Shown: positions 36,155 through 44,165 of the stretch, piece after piece
How positions within the stretch are numbered: position 1 is the first letter of the stretch
Layout: the number at the start of each line of letters is the position of its first letter
Origin: CBDFJH01 sp965198095
Lineage (GTDB): Bacteria > Latescibacterota > UBA2968 > GCA-2709665
NCBI GenBank assembly: GCA_965198095.1
Contig: OZ240239.1
Coordinates: forward strand, 2,914,001-2,978,000
Reading direction: 5' to 3'
DNA length: 64,000 bases
Made by a program: the position numbers and the translations under genes
The notes under the pieces: generated by a model
Databases searched by the model: none
Told to the model about the DNA's origin: nothing
Seen by the model: the letters and a program-made list of their open reading frames with translations, nothing else

Positions 36155-36442
36155 TGTTTGTTCGCAGGGAGAGACAACGTGGGACGTGATTCGAATTCGC
36201 CTCTGATTCATCGGCGCTCACGTCTTCGAAAGCCGGATGATCGCGGGCATTCCCTCTTCCTTGAACCAGAGGTCAGCGCGCTATAAAAGTGCGACCCGCA
36301 CGTGATCGGCCTCCGGTAACCATCGTTTCTCCAACCGACGTTTATTCTCACTACAGGAGTCTCGTTTAAAAGTCGCTTGTTTATAAGCGCAGCGTCTTTC
36401 ATCCTCTTCGCAGTTTTTAACGGGGCGGAATGGTGCGCTGAG

Positions 36443-36540
36443 GGTCTATCAGGTAAGATCTGTCTCCGGGGGGAGGCAGGGCAGGTTTTCTGCCGGTCAG
36501 ACAATGCATTATTGGGGGAGATAATGCTTTGGACGAGACC
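36443..36540 (+). ncRNA. Three-hairpin structured RNA element closed by a 5-bp stem (candidate)
   Basis: GGTCT (36443-36447) pairs with AGACC (36536-36540). Inside are three hairpins in a row: CTGTCTCC-GGGG-GGAGGCAG (36460-36479, one G-U pair), GGCAG-GTTTT-CTGCC (36480-36494), and GCATTAT-TGGGGGAG-ATAATGC (36506-36527). The multibranched layout resembles a riboswitch or small RNA, but I cannot match it to a family. The last loop holds GGGGGAG 3 nt before an ATG (36524) of a 24-codon ORF that I do not believe is real. Confidence 0.4.
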
Positions 36541-36837
36541 GAAAAATCAGAGAACTTGGTCTCTCTTCCGATGCGTCACAGTCGAACCTCGAAAATGATC
36601 CGCAGCAAGCTTCATCCGCCCCTTTTTTATTCACCTCTCCGACTCGCGGTTCGCGAATCCGACGAGCCACGAGTATCGCGCGGGGACATCCTCCCTACCA
36701 TCGGCAACGCCCGGCGAGTGCGACAAGGTCGGAGACCCTCGCCCTCGAAGGCGTTGACGCGTATCCTCGGCCTCAGGGCTTCACTTCCTCCTCGTCCATC
36801 AAGCCGCCCCCCCGCCCCCCCTGAATAGCCAGGGCGT

Positions 36838-39354
36838 TCAGGGCCTTGTCAACCAGCCTTCTGCTCCGACCGCCGCCTTACCGATGTCGACGCGAATCGC
36901 ACCGATCCGATCGGTGCGATAGATTGGGATACCCATCGCTTCGAATCTGTGGATAACCTCCAGGGCCGGATGTCCGAACCGGTTGTCGACCCCGCAGGAA
37001 ATAACCGCGATGCGGGGTTGCACGGCCTCCAGGAACCTGGCCGTTGATGAAGTCCGCGATCCGTGGTGAGCGACCTTCAGAACCTCCGAACGAAGGCGGT
37101 CGCCCCATAGAAGCAGATCGGAATCGGTCTCTCGCTCGATATCCCCGGTCAGGAGCACTGCTCGACTCGCGTGTGTCAGCCGGAGAACAACGGAACCGTT
37201 GTTCGGTCCATCCAGCGACACGCCCTCTTCTGAAACGAAGCGCCGGTTCGGATGGAGGACAAGCCCTCCAATCCCGCCCAGCCCTACCAAACTGTCCCCG
37301 GCGGCAACCGCATAGTAGGAGATGTCCCGTTCGCGTATCAGAGATTTGATCCTTAGAGCCGTCCAGGAATCGTTTTGTTGCCCCGCGTCCAGGTAGGCGC
37401 CCACTTCGAACGTCTCGAGCAGCGTCACCAACCCCCCGATGTGGTCCGCGTGCGGATGCGACGCGACGACCACATCGATCCGCCTGATGCGCCGCTCCCT
37501 GAGAAAGGGGACCAGGACTCGCTCGCCCATATCGATGCCCTTCCGTCTTACGCCGCCGTCCACAAGAATCGTCCTTCCCCCGGGGGACCTCAGAAAAATG
37601 GCGTCGCCCTGGCCAACATCCAGAATCGTCATCTCCAGGCCGGATGGACGCTGCAGAAGGTCTCCCCAGGCCCAGAGATTTGCAGACCCAAGCGCACAAA
37701 CGGCGACCCACCTGCCCATCTTCGGCCGTCGAGCCTCCGGGAGAATGGCCAAAAGAACAGATAGATACAGTCCGAGGAATGCCCAAGACGGCTTGGGCAC
37801 CTCCAACAGCGCCCAGGAGGGCGTTCCAAGCAGGCCCGCACAAGCGATCACGCCCTTCAGGACAGCCCAGATCGCGCCGTTCAGCAAAAGGGCGCCCTGC
37901 TCAAAGAAGACTGAAAGCATGGCCGAGAGCAGTCCCAGCGACACGGCCGCACCGACAAGGGGGACGATCACGAGATTCCCCACGAGGGAAACCGGGGACA
38001 GCTGGCCGAAGTAAGTCGCAACAAATGGCGCCGTTCCTGCCTGCGCAGCGAGAGAGACGGCGACCGGCACGAAAACCCATTTCTGCCACACCTGTTTCCC
38101 CGCCGGTAGCCACGTTCTGATCGGCGGGTACAAGGCCAAAATGGACACCGTAGCTGAAAACGAAAGTTGGAATCCCACGTCGAACAGCGCCCGGGGACGA
38201 AAGGCAAGGAGGCCCAGCCCGGCCACGCCTACCGCGTTCAGCCCGTCCCCGTCCCGGTCGCTCAATGATCCCAGCAGGACCAATGAGCCCATGATCGACG
38301 CCCGGAGCACCGAGGGACGCAGTCCGGTCACGAGCGCATACATCACGATTCCGATCACGGTCATCACGCCTGTCCCGCGGCGGCCCAGCCCGAGACAGCG
38401 CAACCCGAAGAAGAACGACGCCGCAACCAAGCCCACGTGGAGCCCTGAAACCGCTAGCACGTGGTTGACGCCCGATCTCGTAAACGTTTCCCGGACTTCC
38501 TCCGGAACGCTTCGCTTCTCTCCGAGCAGAAGACCTTTCAATAGGCCCGCGGGTGCGCCGGAGAGATTCCTTTCCACCGATCGACGGACCGATTTACGGA
38601 TTGGCAAGATAACCTGCTTCCAAAACCGGCTCCCCTTTCCAGATCTGATGTGCACGATCTGCTCCGCGCGCCGCACCTTTCCCGTTCCGTATATTCCCAT
38701 CCGCGCCAGGTAGTTTCGATAGTCGAAGGTTCCGGGATTTCTCGAGGGTTCCGGCCGTCGCAACCGAACGCGGAGTTGCATCGAATCGCCGTAGTCGATC
38801 CCGGGAGAGATGCCTCTGAACCGAATCAGGACGGCGCCGCACACTGCGACAGGCGCGCCCTCCAGAACAACCTGGTTCAGATCCAGAACGACGTTCAGAT
38901 CATCCCTGACCCACTCAGGCTCCCGGGCAACCTCACCAGCGATCTCCACCTCCTCTTGAAGCGCTATCAGATGAACCAGATGGTGCGCAGGAAGAAGTCG
39001 CGCCGTCGTTCCGTATCGCAGCATCCCGGCCATGCAGAGGAGCAGGCAGATATTCCACCGCGTCCACCCCCAATGCCATCTCCTGATCGTCCCGGCAAGG
39101 AGAAGTGAGAAGGAGACAGCCGTGGCGAACGCAAGCGGGACCATTGGGACTTCCCAGCAATGATCCAGGCCGATCCCTGCAGCAAGACAAATGGCTGCCT
39201 TGAGCGCAGGACGTCGACGTCCATTTTCCGTATCCTTGTTCACTGGCCCTTTCCCATGCTCCGCGTTCGTTTCCCGGCGTGCAAATTCCATACCGTTCTC
39301 GGGGCCCCGAGACAGACGCAATCTCGCTGAACCGGGATGGCACGTTGGGTTCAC
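36838..39354 (-). CDS. comEC: ComEC/Rec2-family DNA internalisation protein
   Basis: An up to 838-residue membrane protein that forms the inner-membrane channel for DNA uptake in transformation. It has N-terminal helices, an OB-like DUF4131 segment (about 150-260), the competence domain with VLAVSGLHVGLVAA and a multi-helix core, and a C-terminal metallo-beta-lactamase domain (about 600-830) with SHPHADHIGG and the KVAHHGS motif. Both zinc-site motifs are intact, so the nuclease part may be active. The start is uncertain: ATG 39354, ATG 39291 or GTG 39243 are in frame, and the first 37 residues look non-conserved. Other competence genes are not in the window. Confidence 0.93.
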   Translation of the reverse strand: MNPTCHPGSARLRLSRGPENGMEFARRETNAEHGKGPVNKDTENGRRRPALKAAICLAAGIGLDHCWEVPMVPLAFATAVSFSLLLAGTIRRWHWGWTRWNICLLLCMAGMLRYGTTARLLPAHHLVHLIALQEEVEIAGEVAREPEWVRDDLNVVLDLNQVVLEGAPVAVCGAVLIRFRGISPGIDYGDSMQLRVRLRRPEPSRNPGTFDYRNYLARMGIYGTGKVRRAEQIVHIRSGKGSRFWKQVILPIRKSVRRSVERNLSGAPAGLLKGLLLGEKRSVPEEVRETFTRSGVNHVLAVSGLHVGLVAASFFFGLRCLGLGRRGTGVMTVIGIVMYALVTGLRPSVLRASIMGSLVLLGSLSDRDGDGLNAVGVAGLGLLAFRPRALFDVGFQLSFSATVSILALYPPIRTWLPAGKQVWQKWVFVPVAVSLAAQAGTAPFVATYFGQLSPVSLVGNLVIVPLVGAAVSLGLLSAMLSVFFEQGALLLNGAIWAVLKGVIACAGLLGTPSWALLEVPKPSWAFLGLYLSVLLAILPEARRPKMGRWVAVCALGSANLWAWGDLLQRPSGLEMTILDVGQGDAIFLRSPGGRTILVDGGVRRKGIDMGERVLVPFLRERRIRRIDVVVASHPHADHIGGLVTLLETFEVGAYLDAGQQNDSWTALRIKSLIRERDISYYAVAAGDSLVGLGGIGGLVLHPNRRFVSEEGVSLDGPNNGSVVLRLTHASRAVLLTGDIERETDSDLLLWGDRLRSEVLKVAHHGSRTSSTARFLEAVQPRIAVISCGVDNRFGHPALEVIHRFEAMGIPIYRTDRIGAIRVDIGKAAVGAEGWLTRP

Positions 39355-39407
39355 TTCCGTGAAAGCGTCGTTCCCCTTCGTCCTTCCCGCATTCTTCTAA
39401 TATTCGT

Positions 39408-39436
39408 TTGACAATTCTGACACCAGATGGTATACT
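39408..39436 (+). promoter_or_regulatory. Sigma-70 promoter of the ecfT-truA-htrA... operon
   Basis: Perfect TTGACA (39408-39413), 17 bp, TATACT (39431-39436). The predicted start is near 39443. The leader of about 80 nt contains a small AAGGTT / AACCTT hairpin and ends with AAGGA before the ecfT ATG at 39525. Confidence 0.75.
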
Positions 39437-39524
39437 TTTAGCTTCAGGAACCATACAACTCTCTGCTTTTACGCAAGGTTACAACAACCTTTGGAACGGA
39501 ATCGTGCCAATCACGAAGGACATC

Positions 39525-40310
39525 ATGCTGGGTCGATTCATTCCGGGAGATTCGGTGCTGCACGGGCTGGATCCGCGCACCAAGCTGTTTGTTGCGGCCG
39601 CCTGGATGGCACTCCTGCTTTCGAGCAGCGCTGGCGCGACTTCAACGCTGATTCTGGGGTTGTGCCTCCTGTTTGGAAAGGTGTCGGGGCTTCCCGTTGG
39701 ACTTCAGCTCAGAAACCTGCGACCGCTCATCCCCATCCTGGTCTTGACCCTGGTCCTGAACGGGCTGTTCACGCCTGGAGAGGCCCTCTATGCACTTCCC
39801 GGAGGCTGGGGCACCCTTTCTTCGGAAGGGATGCAGCGGGGTCTCTTCCTGCTTTTGCGACTGTGCGCGCTCGTGTCGATGACGACGCTTCTGACCCTCT
39901 CAACATCCCCGTTGGCGCTTGCAGACGGGTTGGAGTGTCTGCTGCGCCCCTTGAAGCGGTTGGGTTTGCCGACTCACGAACTGGCTACGACCCTCACGAT
40001 CGCGCTCCGCTTCGTTCCGATTCTGATGGACGAAGCCGATCGCCTTCGAAAGGCGCAACTGGCCCGGGGCGCGGACTTTTCAGGAGGTCCTGTTCGGCGG
40101 GCAAAGCGCCTGCTGCCCGTTCTCCTGCCGCTCTTTCAATCGGCGTTCGGGCGCGCCGACAGGCTGGCCATTGCGATGGAAGCACGTTGCTATCAAGGAG
40201 AGCAGGGCCGCACCCATTACCGCAGGCTGACCATGGCTCCAACCGACTACGGCGCGCTTGCCTTCGCCCTCTTTACAGTCGGCCTGGTTCTCGGCCTGGA
40301 GAGGGTCTGA
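39525..40310 (+). CDS. ecfT: Energy-coupling factor (ECF) transporter transmembrane protein
   Basis: A 261-residue EcfT/CbiQ membrane subunit that links the ATPases to a substrate-binding S component for vitamin or metal uptake. It has LHGLDPRTKL at the N-terminus, several membrane helices, and the two Ala-Arg coupling motifs on cytoplasmic helices: QLARGADF and AMEARCYQGE. The ATG at 39525 has AAGGA 5 nt upstream and lies below the promoter; the frame opens earlier inside the promoter. Neither EcfA ATPases nor an S component is encoded here, so partners must be elsewhere. Confidence 0.9.
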   Translation: MLGRFIPGDSVLHGLDPRTKLFVAAAWMALLLSSSAGATSTLILGLCLLFGKVSGLPVGLQLRNLRPLIPILVLTLVLNGLFTPGEALYALPGGWGTLSSEGMQRGLFLLLRLCALVSMTTLLTLSTSPLALADGLECLLRPLKRLGLPTHELATTLTIALRFVPILMDEADRLRKAQLARGADFSGGPVRRAKRLLPVLLPLFQSAFGRADRLAIAMEARCYQGEQGRTHYRRLTMAPTDYGALAFALFTVGLVLGLERV

Positions 40311-40319
40311 TCTTCTCGT

Positions 40320-41069
40320 ATGCAGCGCAACATTCAGCTTGTCCTGGAATACGACGGAACCGATTTCAGCGGCTGGCAGGTTCAGCCGGGCCAGCGCACG
40401 GTGCAGGCCGAACTGGAGGCCTGCCTAGGCAGAATCTTCGGGGATCAGATCCGGGTCGTGGCGGCCGGCCGGACCGATTCAGGCGTACACGCCCTGGGAC
40501 AGGTTGTCAGTTTCAGGGCGAACGGTTCGATCGGTGTGGCGCGTGTGCCGGATGCCTTGAACGGCATGCTCCCGCCCGATATCGCCGTTCGGCGCGCTGA
40601 GGAGGTTCCGCTCACGTTTCACGCCCGCCGAGACGCGGTGAGAAGAACCTACTTTTACCGAATCGGATACGGCCGTCGGGCCGTCGGGCGGGCATACGCG
40701 TGGTGGATGCGCTCGCGATTGGATGTCGACGCGTTGGAACAGGCGCTCTCGCGGCTGTTGGGCCGCCACGATTTTTCTTCTTTTTGCGTGGCGGCGTCTC
40801 AGTGCAGCAACCTGTCCTGTCACCTGTATGAGTCCCGCCTGGAGGAAACCGAAGGGGGCGTCTGCTTTCGCTTCGAGGCTGACCGTTTCCTGAGATCCAT
40901 GATCCGGAGCATCGTCGGGACGCTCGTGCAGGTCGGTCGAGGAGACCGATGCGCACGGGACATCACTCGAATCCTTGAAGCGAGGGACCGGCGCGTTGCC
41001 GGGCCGTCGGCGCCCCCCCACGGCCTGTTCCTCGACCGGGTGCTCTACAATGAAGCATCGGGAGGGTAA
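40320..41069 (+). CDS. truA: tRNA pseudouridine(38-40) synthase
   Basis: A 249-residue TruA that makes pseudouridine at positions 38-40 of the tRNA anticodon arm. The catalytic Asp53 is in AAGRTDSGVHALGQV. It opens with VLEYDGTDFSGWQVQPG and also has HARRDAVRRTYFYRI and the C-terminal FLRSMIRSIVGTLV. Length is typical. It starts 9 bp after ecfT and 6 bp before the protease gene, showing a tight operon. Confidence 0.97.
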   Translation: MQRNIQLVLEYDGTDFSGWQVQPGQRTVQAELEACLGRIFGDQIRVVAAGRTDSGVHALGQVVSFRANGSIGVARVPDALNGMLPPDIAVRRAEEVPLTFHARRDAVRRTYFYRIGYGRRAVGRAYAWWMRSRLDVDALEQALSRLLGRHDFSSFCVAASQCSNLSCHLYESRLEETEGGVCFRFEADRFLRSMIRSIVGTLVQVGRGDRCARDITRILEARDRRVAGPSAPPHGLFLDRVLYNEASGG

Positions 41070-41075
41070 ACCGAC

Positions 41076-42176
41076 TTGCGGCGGTTCACTCTCGGCATCC
41101 ACTGGATCGCCGTTTTCCTCGGCGGTTTTCCGGCCTGGTCCGCAGATTCGATACAGCGGGAGATCGCGGATTCCAGGCGAAATGCCATTGTTCAAGCCAT
41201 CGAAAGGGTCTCCCCTTCCGTCGTCAGCGTCAACACGACGTCGTTTGAAGAGTATGCGATTCAACATCGACATCCTGTCTTGGATTTCCTACGTTACTTT
41301 CCGGAGGAAGTCCCAGGAATCGGGTCGGGATTCATCATCCGTGAAGATGGATATATCCTGACGAACCACCACGTTGTGGAAGGCGCGCGAGACGTTGCCG
41401 TCACGTTTTCAGACGGGAGAACCTACAACGTAACCGATGTCAGGCGCGATGTCCTGGTCGACCGGCAGATGGACCTCGCCGTGATCAGGATCGACGCGAA
41501 GCACCTCCCGGTCGTGAAATTCGGGGACTCAAACGAGGTCATTATCGGCGAGTGGGCGATTACGATCGGCAACCCGTTCGGACTGCTCATAGAAGACCCG
41601 AAGCCGACCGTTACGGTCGGCGTGATCAGCGCGGTCGATCGCAACTTTCGCCCGGACGACGGCGGGCACATCTATCAAGGCATGATTCAGACAGATGCCT
41701 CGATCAACCCCGGAAACAGTGGCGGGCCACTCGTCAACAGCAGTGGAGAGGTGATCGGCGTCAATACCTTTATCCTCTCGAAGAGTGGAGACGCGTCGGG
41801 TATCGGGTTTGCCATACCGATAAATCGCGCCGTTCAGATTGCCAGGAATCTGATCGATAGCGGCACTCAGGAGTTCTGGACCGGATTTTGGCTGCACCCC
41901 AACCTCACGCCTTGGTTTGCCCACGCGGTGGGGCTGTCCATCCATTCCGGAGCGTTGATCACCCGGATCGAAGAGAACAGCCCGGCGTCGCGCGCGGGGC
42001 TCAGCCCGGGCGACCTGATCGTGAAGGTGAATGGCCGACGGGTCACGAGCGACAAAGAGGTCGTTGGCGCCTTCCGAAGTGGACGCGTCGGAGAGGTTTT
42101 CAACCTGAAAGTACTGCGAGGTCGAATCCTCAGGAATGCGGACCTGCTCCTCGAGGAGGACCCCGGGGTTCAGTGA
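41076..42176 (+). CDS. HtrA/DegP-like trypsin-type serine protease with PDZ domain
   Basis: A 366-residue periplasmic protease or chaperone. The signal peptide ends near AWSA (about residue 22). The chymotrypsin-fold domain shows the full triad: His in TNHHVVEGA, Asp in MDLAVIRID, and Ser in NPGNSGGPLVN. One C-terminal PDZ domain follows (about 270-360; NSPASRAGLSPGDLIVKVNGR). A single PDZ suggests DegS- or HhoB-like architecture. The start is TTG 41076 after GGGAGGGTAA. Its stop overlaps the psd start by one base. Confidence 0.94.
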   Translation: MRRFTLGIHWIAVFLGGFPAWSADSIQREIADSRRNAIVQAIERVSPSVVSVNTTSFEEYAIQHRHPVLDFLRYFPEEVPGIGSGFIIREDGYILTNHHVVEGARDVAVTFSDGRTYNVTDVRRDVLVDRQMDLAVIRIDAKHLPVVKFGDSNEVIIGEWAITIGNPFGLLIEDPKPTVTVGVISAVDRNFRPDDGGHIYQGMIQTDASINPGNSGGPLVNSSGEVIGVNTFILSKSGDASGIGFAIPINRAVQIARNLIDSGTQEFWTGFWLHPNLTPWFAHAVGLSIHSGALITRIEENSPASRAGLSPGDLIVKVNGRRVTSDKEVVGAFRSGRVGEVFNLKVLRGRILRNADLLLEEDPGVQ

Positions 42177-42814
42177 TGGCTAAGGAAGCCTGGCCGATCC
42201 TCATTCCGGTTGGCATCTGCGCCGTTATCGCCCTGGGCCTTTGCTCGGTTTTCTCCCTACCCGGATTTGGGTATCTTTCAGGTATCCTGATCGTCGGTGC
42301 CGGCTTCATCGCCGCCTTCTTCCGGGATCCAGAGCGCGTTCCGCCCCCCGAAAGCGGTGCGATCGTCTCGGCGGGGGACGGCAAGGTCGTCGGCGTTCAA
42401 CCGATCTTGGATGATTCCTGGCTCGGGGGCGATGGCATTCAGGTGAGCGTTTTTCTTTCGATCTTTGACGTTCACGTCAACCGAATTCCGTTCTCGGGCC
42501 GGGTGGATGCCATCGAGTATCGTTCCGGAAGGTTCCGGCCGGCCTTTGCGCATCGGGCTTCGGCAGAGAATGAACAGGCCATTGTCCGCATCCGGGGACC
42601 CGAGTTCACGATGGTCGTGAAACAGATCGCAGGGTTTCTTGCGCGCAGGATCGTGTGTCGACTGGCCCAGGGGGACCGCGTCACCATCGGCCAGCGTTTC
42701 GGACTCATCAAGTTCGGTTCCAGGATCGATCACCTCCTTCCGCCAACGGCCCGCGTGAAGGTGAAAGTCGGCGATCGAGTGAAGGCCGGCGAAACCATTA
42801 TCGGAGTTTTCTAA
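42176..42814 (+). CDS. psd: Phosphatidylserine decarboxylase (short, archaeal/rhizobial type)
   Basis: A 212-residue precursor that decarboxylates phosphatidylserine to phosphatidylethanolamine at the inner membrane. Two N-terminal helices (about 5-45) are followed by FRDPERVPP, DGKVVGVQ, IFDVHVNRIP and the self-cleavage site KFG|SRID, where Ser becomes the pyruvoyl group. The frame extends upstream over the protease gene, but ATG 42176, in a TGATG overlap, is the likely start. pssA follows 3 bp later, so both steps of PE synthesis are encoded together. Confidence 0.95.
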   Translation: MAKEAWPILIPVGICAVIALGLCSVFSLPGFGYLSGILIVGAGFIAAFFRDPERVPPPESGAIVSAGDGKVVGVQPILDDSWLGGDGIQVSVFLSIFDVHVNRIPFSGRVDAIEYRSGRFRPAFAHRASAENEQAIVRIRGPEFTMVVKQIAGFLARRIVCRLAQGDRVTIGQRFGLIKFGSRIDHLLPPTARVKVKVGDRVKAGETIIGVF

Positions 42815-42817
42815 ACC

Positions 42818-43540
42818 ATGAGAAAACGCACCGCCTTGCCCGGCCTGTTTACCGTGTGCAACCTGCTCTGCGGGCTTCTCTCGATCGTCTACGCCAGCCA
42901 GGGCAGGCTCGTTCCGGCTGCCTGGCTGATCGTGATTGCAGGTTTTCTGGATGCCTTCGACGGAAAGATCGCGCGGCTGATCGATGCTTCCAGCCGGTTT
43001 GGCGTCCATTTCGACTCCCTGGCCGACGTCTGTTCCTTTGGCGTCGCACCCGCCGTACTGATGTTCAGCTACTATACGGACGTCCTGGACGCGCGATGGC
43101 TGCCCTTCGCGATCTGCTTCTTTTTTCTCTTGTGCGGCGCCTGCCGCCTGGCCAGATTCAACACGCGACAGGAGGACTTGGAGAAAAGGGATTTCATCGG
43201 GCTTCCGATCCCCCCGGCGGCAGCGACGCTCGCAGCATACATCGTGTTCACCCAGCGCGTTTGGCAGAGCACGCACGAACCCCAGGTCGCGGTTGCCCTG
43301 TGCGTGATGATTTCTCTGTTGATGATCAGCCCCTTCGACTATCCCGCCTTTCCAAAGCTCAGCTTTGAGACTCACAAAGATCGGTTGGGACTGATCCTGG
43401 CTTTGTCGGCCGTCGTGCTCATCAGCCTGTTCACGGATGAGGCCTTCTTCCCCATTGCACTCTGTTTCGCGCTCTCCGGCGCCGTGCGGTGGCTGTTTAA
43501 CTTGATCATCCACCGCGAAGTGCCTGACATCGGATCCTGA
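42818..43540 (+). CDS. pssA: CDP-diacylglycerol-serine O-phosphatidyltransferase
   Basis: A 240-residue integral membrane enzyme making phosphatidylserine from CDP-diacylglycerol and serine. The CDP-alcohol phosphotransferase signature is complete: DAFDGKIARLIDASSRFG followed by VHFDSLADVCSFG, with the four catalytic Asp residues. It has about seven membrane helices. It sits directly after psd. Length and helix pattern match the PssA (type II) subgroup. Confidence 0.96.
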   Translation: MRKRTALPGLFTVCNLLCGLLSIVYASQGRLVPAAWLIVIAGFLDAFDGKIARLIDASSRFGVHFDSLADVCSFGVAPAVLMFSYYTDVLDARWLPFAICFFFLLCGACRLARFNTRQEDLEKRDFIGLPIPPAAATLAAYIVFTQRVWQSTHEPQVAVALCVMISLLMISPFDYPAFPKLSFETHKDRLGLILALSAVVLISLFTDEAFFPIALCFALSGAVRWLFNLIIHREVPDIGS

Positions 43541-43562
43541 TGCAACCTGAAAGCCAGACGCC

Positions 43563-43844
43563 ATGGGCAGAAAAAATAATATTGGTATCCTGATCCTCGC
43601 CATCTTTGTCGCGCTGTTGGCGGCAACCATTGCAGGGGAGATCCTGAACATCGTCTTTGAGAGCCTGGGGCTGCAAAACATCGTCGTACAGCGGGTTCTC
43701 GTCAGCACCACGGAATACGAATTCGGCCCCTTCAAATTCGACCTGATCATCATGTCGCTCACCTTTGGACTTAAGCTTAAACTCAATGTGCTTAGTCTCT
43801 TGGCGATCGGCACAGCCTGGTACTATGTGAAGTACTCCTACTGA
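43563..43844 (+). CDS. DUF4321 small membrane protein
   Basis: A 93-residue protein with an N-terminal helix (GILILAIFVALLAATIAG) and a C-terminal helix (about 70-90), matching the DUF4321 pattern seen in Firmicutes and deltaproteobacteria. The function is unknown. The gene lies 22 bp after pssA and 18 bp before tatA, within the operon. Confidence 0.8.
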   Translation: MGRKNNIGILILAIFVALLAATIAGEILNIVFESLGLQNIVVQRVLVSTTEYEFGPFKFDLIIMSLTFGLKLKLNVLSLLAIGTAWYYVKYSY

Positions 43845-43862
43845 AAGAAGGAGGTGACATTC

Positions 43863-44111
43863 ATGCTGGGAGGAATTGGAACGTGGGAAATTCTGGTCAT
43901 CTTCCTGGTCCTGCTCCTTCTGTTTGGAGCCAAACGGATCCCGGAAATTGCCAGGGGCTTGGGCAAGGGCGTCACCGAGTTCAAGAACGCCGTCCGCGAC
44001 GTGAAGGAAGAGATCGAGACGGCAGATACCCCATCAATATCTGCCCCTCCAACGGATTCGCCCTCGTCTGCAACGCAGTCCAAGGTCGAGACTGGAGAGA
44101 AATCGTCGTAG
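43863..44111 (+). CDS. tatA: Sec-independent translocase subunit TatA
   Basis: An 82-residue TatA: a short N-terminus, one membrane helix (WEILVIFLVLLLLFG), the hinge FGAKRIPEIARGLGKGV, an amphipathic helix, and an acidic Ser-rich tail. It forms the protein-conducting pore of the twin-arginine pathway. AAGGAGGTGA lies 5 nt before ATG 43863. tatC and tatB are not nearby; the first step of the pathway must be encoded elsewhere. Confidence 0.95.
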   Translation: MLGGIGTWEILVIFLVLLLLFGAKRIPEIARGLGKGVTEFKNAVRDVKEEIETADTPSISAPPTDSPSSATQSKVETGEKSS

Positions 44112-44165
44112 CAGGGGTTGACGATGCGGTCTGACGGGGGCCGAAAGAAGGGGGATGAAGCCTCC

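Larger units (their letters stand above)
35782..36837. other. Gene-free stretch between accA and comEC (1.06 kb)
   Basis: No believable protein gene in six frames. The segment 35850-36080 is AT-rich with several A/T runs; a strong promoter and RNA hairpins occupy 36043-36540. A 7-bp inverted repeat CCCTGAA / TTCAGGG (36819-36843) overlaps the comEC stop and may be its 3' hairpin. The interval 36560-36810 has nothing recognisable. Confidence 0.7.

Noticed and set aside
36180..36210. tRNA-like T-loop sequence (GATTCGAATTC)
   Set aside because: The flanking bases cannot form a T-stem and no acceptor or anticodon stem fits.
36524..36598. A 24-codon ORF after the three-hairpin RNA element
   Set aside because: Too short and too close to its GGGGGAG; that sequence is better explained as a hairpin loop.
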